NCBI GenBank assembly: GCA_963970005.1
Contig: CAXAMN010018891.1
Location: 305,109 to 369,108 of the forward strand
Length of the DNA stretch: 64,000 nt
From: Durusdinium trenchii
Lineage: Eukaryota > Sar > Dinophyceae > Suessiales > Symbiodiniaceae
Reading direction: 5' to 3'
Shown: positions 55,271 to 64,000 of the stretch, piece after piece
Layout of the letters: each line of letters starts with the position of its first letter
How positions within the stretch are numbered: position 1 is the stretch's first letter
The notes under the pieces: model-generated
Seen by the model: the letters and a program-made list of their open reading frames with translations, nothing else
What the model was told of the DNA's origin: nothing
The model's database searches: none
Position numbers and translations under genes: made by a program

Positions 55271-55900
55271 TCAAACAAGACTCGTTGCCAGCTTCGTCAC
55301 CTGTGCCCGTCTGAATCCAGGAAGTCCAAAACGGTTGGCCTTGGAGGAAATCGGCTCAAAGGGTTTGCGTACTGTCAACACAAACTCAAAGCGGAAAATG
55401 CAGTTTACACTGGCTGGGTTTGCGGGCTTACCAATTCCATACAGCCTCACGCAAATCTCCCTTGAGGAGACGCACCTCAGCACAGGTTGACCATGGACTG
55501 TGGGCGACTGGCACACATGCAAGGAAACGCCACTGAAAACTTGGGCTCAGTGCTGGCCGCTGCTGTCAATAGATACTTCCTGCTCAGTGACCACGGTGTG
55601 GGAGAGGTTTGTTGTGTGACTCCAGCCGCCTCTACGCACGACACTTGGGGCTGATCTTGTGGCGCCAGAAAGGCCTCCACAAGGACGAACGAATCTGACC
55701 TCTTGTGATCACAACGCTCAAACAAATGCTGTGCGACTGTGATCGGTGGCAAACCTCCTCTGCCAGAACAGTTGGACTGCCGAGGTTCTGTCCACCTGCA
55801 CCAGTCGTGGACACGAGAAGCACTGCTAAGCAAGTCCACAGGCCACAGCATTCTACTTTTGAGAGTTGCTCCTCAGGCCCAGACTGATGTCTACATATGT
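55271..55900 (-). CDS. Coding-like exons of an unrecognised minus-strand gene
   Basis: Stretches at about 55800-55620 (PPITVAQHLFERCDHK then SFVLVEAFLAPQDQPQ) and about 55490-55300 (VLRCVSSREICVRLYGIGKP then FRFEFVLTVRKPFEPISSK) have coding texture. No domain recognised. They could be the 3' part of the gene whose exons continue at 57-61 kb, or a separate gene. Confidence 0.4.
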
Positions 55901-55928
55901 CCTGCCGCTGCAAGTTGTTGGTTGATAC

Positions 55929-56525
55929 GTGGTTGTTCCTATTGCTTTCCCGACCCAGAAGCGATGCTTGTGCCTTTTATCCAGCTGCCAAACGCAGGCG
56001 TCTTTCAATGTCACGTCACCTGCGGTGCTTCTCGCTGTCTTTCAGGCTTCCATAGGAAATGAAAATGATATAAAAGGAGCCTCACTGATGGTCTTTAAGA
56101 AAGCCTTTGTAACAAGCCAAGCCTCGAAGGACTTGCGTTGGAACCTGGGCCAAAGCTGTGCTCTGTGCCCTCCGAATAGACTCGCAAGCGACTTTTTTAC
56201 AGGACTCGTCATGGAACGAAAAAGTAGAGACTATTTGTTTCGTGATTTTCTTGGCTTAGCTTTGAGCTTCAGCTGCACTTTGCATCAAATTCTTTTGCCA
56301 CTCTTCAGAGGGCTTCGCCTGCCCACAACTGAAGATTCAAACAGTAAAACTGCAAAATTCTTCAGAATCAACCAGCATGTGATGCAAAAGACAGACTCCA
56401 AACTCAAGTATGTGCTTTTCCGAAACGTTTGGCTTGCAGAAACTCTCCCTTTCACCGGCCCTTTGACGGTCTTTCAAGGTGCCAAAATCATTTCTGAGGA
56501 CTTTGCCAAGACTTCAACTCCTTGA
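55929..56525 (+). CDS. 198-codon plus-strand frame of doubtful status
   Basis: Open from an ATG at 55929 to a stop at 56525. It contains no motif I recognise, and every supported gene in the window is on the minus strand, so I rate it unlikely to be real. Recorded because it is one of the longer frames outside low-complexity DNA. Confidence 0.15.
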   Translation: MVVPIAFPTQKRCLCLLSSCQTQASFNVTSPAVLLAVFQASIGNENDIKGASLMVFKKAFVTSQASKDLRWNLGQSCALCPPNRLASDFFTGLVMERKSRDYLFRDFLGLALSFSCTLHQILLPLFRGLRLPTTEDSNSKTAKFFRINQHVMQKTDSKLKYVLFRNVWLAETLPFTGPLTVFQGAKIISEDFAKTSTP

Positions 56526-56899
56526 AGAAGTCGATTGATCACACTCTGCGAGCGACGAGCCTGGCTTGCAGGGAGAGTGTCACAAAGCCAAGAGACCACA
56601 AGAGCGGCTTCTTAACCTCTTTAAAATTCCAGTACTGATTACGAATTTTAATACAAAGAAAATACCTTGCTGTCACTGACTTGTTTCATTGCGTATACAG
56701 AATATTGTAATTATATATACATAGAGAGAACTGCTTTCTTTCCAACGTGGGTAGGCCATGAAGAAAGTAAAGAAAGTAAAGTAGCGACTAATATACGATA
56801 ATGGCAAGCTACTAGATGCAAGGACGTCGAAGGGCTCAGGTTCTGGGAACTTTTGTCGCACTTGTCCCTCAAGTTTCAGAGAAGCTTCCGGTGGGTCAA

Positions 56900-59800
56900 A
56901 AAGCCCTTCACATGGTCAGACGGTTCCGGCGTTTCAAAGGACTAAAGGCGTGACGAGTCCGGCCTCTGCTTCCCAATGCATCGAAGTAAGCCGCTCCCCA
57001 AGAAGAAGAGCCAACAGCTCCATCATCGGCAAAAGCGATGCAGCCTGATGAAAACCATTTGGCCGCAGGGCTACCCATCAAGACGTCCAAGGCCCAGCCT
57101 CAATTGTTGGAATAAGTTCTGCAACTAGGACGCCTTCCACACCTAGCAGGATCGTGGCTTTGGTCCGTGAAAACCGTGGTAGAGGATTGCAGCATCAAGG
57201 CGAGTCTTTCTGAATAGCTAACAGAGTCTCTTGCAAGGGCACAAAGTGCAAACAAAGTGTGCCATTGCAGCTGCAAAAGACTTGAAGACCATGATTCCAG
57301 GTCTTGCTAAAGGTTGAAATCCGGCAGAGAGAAGTATGTAATATACGGCTGTACAGACTTGTTGAGCTCAGCCATCTGTGCTTTGAATGAAGACCTGGAT
57401 GGCCTGAAACCAGCAACCCACATCCACAATTCGACCACTGGTAAGTTCTGGAGTATGGATTTTTTAATGTGGGCGCAGCATGCACCTCATTGATGAAATC
57501 CCAGCCATGCTTCCAGGGCCGCACGCCCCTTGGCCAGCCGACGTGGCCGCCTCGATCCTGGCAAGCAAGCTAGAGAGCAGCCACCCGGATCTCTAATGCC
57601 GATGGACTCTAATCTCACCCTTCCGCGACTGAAACAGCATACTCATACATACTGTTTACATACTCCATGCCGACTCTTGGCCAAGATTCGGTGATGAGGA
57701 AGAGCAGGTTGTGATTGTCTGCCGAGAACTCTTTGGCCCTGGCACTATTCACACTCAAGATCAAGGTGGTGATGTGGGCACTATGTGTCTGGAAAGACCA
57801 CTGTGAAGCACAACTTGAATCAGCGTTACTCTGATGTCCCCACCTCAAAGCATCACAGTGGGTGATTGGGTCCTGATGCGGGAAGGCAATTCACAAGTGA
57901 ACGGTGTGTCAATATGTGTCAATGAGCTTGTGTGTTCCCATGTCCTGCCTGCCACACCAGGAATTCAAGTAAGGTAGTGTGAGAGTCCCCAAGCCCCAAA
58001 CCACAAAATATTGAGCTCTCTGTTTATTGCAATAATTTACAAAGGCAAGCCGAGGTGCATCTCGGGCAGCCACAGCTAGCAGCGGTATGCTGACATTTCC
58101 TGGAACCATTTGTGTAAAGTCAACACAAAGTCTCAGAAGACAGCAGTTATCAGCGCCACTCAAGGCTTCTAAATTACCAAGCTTCTCCATTTGTCATCGG
58201 ACGCCAGGCTCAAGTCCCGGTAGTAGTCCTAGTTGCAAGTCAACCGTAAAGACTCAAAAGGAGACTCTCAAAGCATTCCACTCTTGTGGAAATGCCAAGA
58301 ATCCAGGACACCATCATAGCCATTGTAGACCGAAACGAAGTCCTGTCCAGCAGACTCCTTGCTCTTCCTTCCCGTGAGGTCTATACAACTGGTGTGTCCT
58401 TGTCTATATCAACCACACTGGCCACCTTCCCAGACATGATGCGGTTCATGTCCACACCACGTTTGGATGCCTCCAAAGGCAAAGAAACCCGGGCACCGAG
58501 ACATGGTTGAGGCTATTTGTGCACAGAATCAACACTCACAAGACTTGCGGTTGTACATCTTTTGCCCCAGGGAGCAAAGGTCGAGGCTTCAAAGGGGCAG
58601 ATGCAAACCAAGATCCAATGATGCTAATACCAAACGAGCATCCCTTCAGTGCATGTGTCTGGAAGGATGGATCAAACAGTTGAGGAAAAATGCTGGACAG
58701 AAGTCTACAAGCGCAAGACATCTAGCCGAGCGCGGTGAGAGTTGCGTGGGATGGTGAAACTTGTGTACAAGCTGTTCAGTGTTCCTTGAAGCATGTCACA
58801 AGGCCCTCTGTTTGACATCTGGCATATATGCGGCATATGTGTTAAAAGGCTGCTCCAAATCTCCAAGTCAAAATCTTTGTACACAAGGCTTAACGTTGAC
58901 CAAAGTCCACTCCGCTCTAGTGCGCTCTGCGGCCTTGGCATCTACGAATGGCCTCACTTTGCCCCCTGGGTAGCCATCGCTGAGGAAACTTTGGTCCTTA
59001 GCATGCCCTGCAGAGCTATGTCGTGCCAAATGAAGATGATGGCATACGCTGCGCCAAACCACCAGAACCTGCCCGGGCTTTCCGTGTGACTTTCATGACG
59101 CTCGAAGGCACATCCCAACTCCAAAAAGCCCGTATAGGTATATAAAAACGTGTAGATTATACAGTAAATGCAATCAAAGTAACGCAGGAAACGTAACGGC
59201 CACGAGCACAAACATGCTGTCACTGACCCCAGCCGGGGGAGCACGCCAGAGAAGTTACATATCCGGACCGTTTGGCGATTCTTGGCGTTAGGGCACGTGT
59301 TCTGCACACAATCAGACGGGGATAACGAGTGCTTGAGGTTGGAAGTACCTAGAGTTGGTGGACACAGGATGATCTACATACAAAACGGGATGTTATCACA
59401 CAGAATCTAGATCAGCTGCGCACACAGAATCTGAAATTTAAATTAAGAGGATGACACCTTGTGTACAAACCTGCGTGTACAAAGGGTCCGTTCTCGCTTC
59501 TCCGCGTGTACAAACGAACCTGCGTCCCTGTTTACCGGTTCAGCAAGCATCGTTTGGCTTCTTCGCGCGGAACTAAATGAGTTAACAGCGTGGTGGGGCT
59601 CAGGGCAAGCATGGCAGCCGACACGGATATGCGTCCAGCAGCGAGCAGTTTGCTTGCTCTGGGCTAGTGGATCACCAACGAATTCAGGTTGCACCAAGGA
59701 TCTTACAACAAAATGACAGCGTTTTGACTGGTGACTAGCTACAAATAAAGACCTGACTGACTGAGCCCGATTTGGATACAGAAAATAAATTTGCCCCTGG

Positions 59801-61144
59801 CTGTCAATCCTTCTTGTCCTGTTCATACTGCCAGCCCTGGTTCTTCATCACAGCTAGCTAGCCCTCGTCGGTGATGTGGCTGTGGGGGGAGGCACCATGT
59901 GCTGGGACAACCACAAAATAGCCCCGGGTTTCGTCCTAGTCACTTCGATCGGCCAGACAGCTATGGAATGGCCACTAGGTGCCATCCTCGTCAATTCTGC
60001 TAATGTATTCAAACAAGACAGACGAGCATGGCACAGGTGGATGGTGCCTTTGTAAGAAATCACTGGACGGTCAACGCGCAACGAAGACGATTTCTCAAGA
60101 TGTTCTTCAGCTTTGTCTCAAAACCGGCAAATCTCCGCAATATCGATTGATGGCACTTTATCCACAAAACCAGGCATCTGACTGAAACAGGGGTCGGCCC
60201 CACAGGCGTCGGCCCTTATAATTCTCTCAAAAAAGAGTCGCGGCGCTTCGCGGCGCTTCGTGATGATTGTTCTGATTGCCGGCCTAGGAGAAATGCCACG
60301 CTGTAGCAAGGTCTGGGATGTCACCACTCCAAGCACGAGAGCCAAAGTGATACCTTCGAACGCACGCTGTTAAACAATAAACAAGAATGGACATATGGAC
60401 CGAACAATAAGGATAATGCCTTATCTAAGTCCCAATTGTATGTGTATATATATATATATACGTGTTTGGCTTTCTCAAGTCACTAACCAGCGTGAAACCG
60501 TCAAAACTGTTCAACTCAATTTCTCCTGGCCTAAGCTTCGCTTTGCAGCTCTTTTTCTCTTGGAGTCTGGGTTCCGACCACAAACAAAGTCGACGGAGAA
60601 GTTGGCCAAACAGTTCCAGTGCCCAGTCACCATGTTGGTGACCTTGGAAATGTCTACCACTCGTCTGTACATTTCGTTGAGTAGGAACGGGAAAGGAAGA
60701 ACCAAGCGGTACAGAGCTGGAAAAGCAAAGTGAAAAGGCGTCAAGTTAGGCTATACACCAGAAGGTATGAAGCAGCATGGAAAACACACATTGAAGGCTA
60801 AATGGCGGGTGTGTGTGTGTGTGTGTGGAAAGGGGGTCAGCAAAAAATGATTGTACGAAGTTAGTACATCAAAAATACCTTCCCCGAAGTTCTGCGAAGG
60901 TTTCTGTTGCTCTTTACATACGCTTAGTTTTCCTACTGGCCAACCATTCCACAAAACGTCCACGAATAGCCCCGGTTCCACGAATATCCTGGGCCTTCCA
61001 TGAAGTTAGAATAGGTTTTGCAAAACCCTTTCTGTGCACTACCATTTCGTGTGCGCCTGACACATAGTAGAGTGGCGTGGCTTGTTTTAGCAGGGCAGCA
61101 TCAGGCCCGGAGAAGGTATCTTGTAACCAACGCACCGTGAACAT
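56900..61144 (-). CDS. Unrecognised multi-exon minus-strand gene(s)
   Basis: Coding-like stretches in order: 61144-60914 (FTVRWLQDTFSGPDAALLKQ, YYVSGAHEMVVHRKGF), 60720-60520 (NEMYRRVVDISKVTNMVTGH), 60260-60118 (MPGFVDKVPSIDIAEICRF), 60000-59854 (GHSIAVWPIEVTRTKPGAI), 58980-58868 (SDGYPGGKVRPFVDAKAAER), about 58350-58270 (QDFVSVYNGYDGVLDSWHF), 58150-57930 (CVDFTQMVPGNVSIPLLAV), 57800-57615 (LFLITESWPRVGMEYVNSM) and about 57080-56930. I cannot name a family or prove they form one gene. Exon sizes and spacing resemble the other genes here. Confidence 0.45.
60430..60462. repeat. TA microsatellite, one of many intronic copies
   Basis: (TA)n runs of 10-22 bp also occur near 5175, 9185, 21430, 21950, 31087, 32772, 33776, 36011, 38258, 39792, 50096, 56713 and 61186, mostly in introns or spacers. 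Confidence 0.8.
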
Positions 61145-62490
61145 ACTGAAGTATCATAGTTGGGATGTGATGTATCTGTCAGGTCTATATATATATAAGT
61201 TGAATTGCCTTGCATTTGATGGCAACTTGTTCACTCTGAGTTCAAGTTGGTTGTATGTGACCAAATCATAACAAAAAGGATGCAGAAAGTGGGGGAGTAA
61301 TCAAAAGTGTAAGAAAAGGAAGCCACACCTGTGTTGGTTTCCTGGTCAACCTTTTGTTGGACCGCTGTCGCAGCAGCTCTGAAGTTCTGTTGCAAATGTA
61401 CTAAGTGGCCAAACTAGTGTCTGAAAGTTGTCCCAGAAAAGGAACTATAATCTCTCCACTTCACTGCTCCTCACTATCCCTCAGAGAATGGACTAGAAAC
61501 GCCTTTTTGAGTACAGCGGCCTTCGGTGGGTTGCCAAGACACAGCCTCTGGACCCGTAGAGGAAAATGCGTTTGCCAATCCAGCGCCAAGTGCCAGGAGT
61601 GTCAAGTGCCAGTGAGAGGCAAAGTGCAAAGACCTCTGAGCAACATACAGAGAGAGAGAGAGAGAGCGCCTTTCCTATTAGTGGTAGTAGCAGCATCAGC
61701 AGCAGCAGCAGCAGAAGTAGCCTGGAAACAATACAGAATCAGCAACGTTGCCTTGAACAGACAGTGTCTATCGTATTGCCAAGGAGCAAAGCATCTGCTG
61801 CTAGGTTTACCAAAAGCACAAGCCTTGGATTTGAAAGTTTGCTATCACCCTTGTGAAAAAGAAAAGACTAAGTACCAGCAGCAAAGATTGAACTAGACCC
61901 AAGTAGCGGGGCAGTGACTGCCCACTTGCGAGAGCCCAGCCAGAAGTTCAGAAGCCGAAAAGTGGCTACACCGAGCACCTGCAAATGTGGGAGTGAAAAA
62001 CATGTCTATGTCAACCCATCTGCAGTCTGCAGAAGGGTAGACTCTTATGCTTATTGGTTTGACTCCGTCCTTTTAAGGCAGTGTGGAGTCAGGCTCGTCT
62101 TCATCACATGTTGCCTTTGGTTTACTCCAGATTTCTAAGCAAAGCATGGGCGCTCGGACCCAACCCAAAGAAAGCCTGGATACCTTCGGGGTCCCTGTGA
62201 GCTTCACTTTCGGTGGGTTAATTGTCTTTCAGTTTCGGTCCTGTTGGTTTGTTTTTCTCCAGGCTAACGGTCCAGCAGTCTCTGTCGGGTTCAACGTTGT
62301 TTTCGGGTTTCATTCGTTCGAGCGATTTTTCGCTGGAATTTAGAGCAATAAAATGATCGAACCGTTTTCACTTCCCCATGCGGCTCTTGAGTTCTTCGAG
62401 TTCCATTGACCAGCAAAAAAGGGTGCGAATTCCGCAGGGTGTGCAGACGTGCACAAGGATGTGGTCCGTGCAGGGTCATAGCCGTGCAGG
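61145..62490. other. Stretch without a supported gene
   Basis: Contains a GA run at 61652-61666 and a CAG-rich run (61684-61712) that makes Ser-rich frames. No motif on either strand. Confidence 0.4.
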
Positions 62491-62800
62491 GTCAAGGCTA
62501 CAACCAGGGTTATAACCAGGTTTATAACCATGCTACAACCAGTGTCAGGGTCTGTCAAGGGCAGAGTGTGCCCCAGGTGGTTGGAACAGTTCCAGTTCCA
62601 TATCTATGGTGAGAGTGGCCCTGGGAGGGTGGATTAGTTCCAGTTCCAGTTCCAAATCCATTGTGACAGTGTCCTGGAAGGGGTCAATTCGAGCTCCAGT
62701 TCCAGGTCCAGGTCCACATCCCACAGTCTCGGATAGGGGACCAGTGCCACTTCCAGTTCCGGATCTTAGAGCCGTCTGGGGGGAGGATCAGTTCCAGATG
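62491..62800. repeat. Degenerate CCAGTTCCAGTTCC / CCAGGTCCAGGTCC array
   Basis: Short GGTTATAACCAGG and TTCCAGTTCCA words recur. Low complexity, no gene. Confidence 0.6.
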
Positions 62801-64000
62801 CGGAGCCGGGTGTCACGCAGAGCATTTCCAGTTAGATCCATTTCCACAGGTTGCAGTGTAGGACGTGGGGGGCACCACGTGCAAGTCGAAGTCTAGTTTC
62901 CAGCAGGCTGCAGAAGCATGGCGTTTGTGGGAGTTGGGACGCATTGCCCCCCCGAGTGCCCAGGCGGATACTGTCAGGAACCCTTTCTTGCACCACCGTC
63001 GAGTGAGGCGTCGCACGCCGGTGAAGCTAAAAAGGAGGAGCACATGTACGCGTATCTCTGTACCCAAATCCAGATATAGCCAATCCCTCTACATATATAG
63101 ACCTAGACGCTCCCATGTATTTCTTATATTCCAAAAAATGCCTAGCTTTGACACTTGGTTTCTGTCCTCAACAGGTTTTGTGGTCGGGCGACTTTACTTG
63201 GTCATGCCATGTAACATGTTTCTCCCCTCTGCTCAAGAGCATTCAGACCTCACCACATGATACATGTTTCTTTCGATGGAGAGGAAAAACAAAGCCTTGC
63301 AACCATAATGACCCAGGGCATGTGTGGACTTCGCAGGCGGTCGGATAACAAGCACATGTGGCTTGCATCTCTGGATGAAGCGGACGGTGGATGAAAACAA
63401 GCATCAATACACGGAACAGCGTGGCCCACATGCATGGACGCGCAGCGGACACGAACAGGTTCGGTATGAACACAGACGACGTAGATTATCGGGGCAAAGC
63501 AATCTGCAAACTATCTTACCCAACAGTCGCGTTCCCGCTGGCTTCACATGTTCTCAACAACCGGATCTTGTTAGTGCGCTGAACGTTTGACGAAGGACTT
63601 CATTTAGATAAAATGATAAAATGATAAAATGTATTAAACTCCTTTCGAGCTCAGGTCAGGTCCTGAAGTTTTTGTGCGCTAACGTTGGCATAAAATCTTC
63701 TGGGGTTTGATCGAATTTATGGAATCCTGCATCAACGTGTTTTAGGGAATCCCTGCGCTGAGGTTGCAGGTGCTCATGAATAGCAAACATCGTCGGCTCG
63801 TCGTGTCCCAACTTTTTCTTCGCCAATAGCAATGCAGTAACTCACCCACATAATGAACTCCTTGCATTAATCTTACTCTCTGGTTCTAGATCCAGTATGA
63901 TCCAATTCCACATCCCATTCCGGTTGTCATTTCAAGGCCTGTGATGAAATTATTGAGGTTCTGTGCCTTTTTGCTGCTGAGAAGCCCGAGGCTGTCAAGT
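62801..64000. other. Window end, no supported gene
   Basis: A 131-codon plus frame (62865-63260) with a basic segment (RRVRRRTPVKLKRRS) is open but unsupported. An ATAAAATG triplication lies at 63607-63632. Confidence 0.35.

Overview
The window looks like nuclear DNA of a dinoflagellate, most likely a Symbiodiniaceae relative. Every host gene I can support lies on the minus strand. The genes are cut into very many tiny exons whose introns start GT, GC or GA and end AG|G. Two first exons open with an AG acceptor 8-15 nt before the ATG, as expected for spliced-leader trans-splicing. Introns and intergenic DNA are filled with retroelements, satellites and dispersed short repeats. No bacterial-type operon, rRNA, tRNA or CRISPR array was seen.

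Layout: 0-4.9 kb has little beyond a possible DPY-30/RIIa-like exon (about 1 kb) and simple repeats. 4.9-8.9 kb is a decayed minus-strand LTR retroelement with Gag, integrase and a cytosine-methyltransferase-like module. 9.0-12.0 kb is a formin (FH2) gene. 13.2-15.6 kb is an unrecognised Cys-rich multi-exon gene. 15.6-17.0 kb carries a 0.41-kb direct repeat. 18.5-20.1 kb is a minisatellite bracketed by a 12-bp inverted motif, and the same bracket recurs around a different satellite at 53.1-54.3 kb.

22.4-30.8 kb is a complete-length Ty1/copia-type LTR retrotransposon: 198-bp LTRs, CTTAC target duplication, half-tRNA-Met primer site, polypurine tract. It is inserted antisense exactly at the 3' splice site of an unrecognised host gene. 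Upstream of that gene on the same strand come a class II fructose-bisphosphate aldolase (31.5-35.5 kb), which I could follow through 22 exons in an unbroken frame; an EF-hand/WD40 protein with a long coiled-coil tail built from repeated small exons (37.7-45.8 kb); and a cyclic-nucleotide phosphodiesterase with a probable GAF region (46.7-about 53 kb). 55.3-61.1 kb holds further unrecognised minus-strand exons; the last 3 kb has no gene I can defend.

The neighbouring genes do not form a pathway (glycolysis/Calvin cycle, actin assembly, cyclic-nucleotide signalling, scaffold). What links them is a shared transcription direction and the same splice grammar. The observations most worth following are the intron-flanking direct repeats, the two-exon repeat module in the WD40 gene tail, the retrotransposon sitting on a splice acceptor, and the methyltransferase-like module in the older retroelement.
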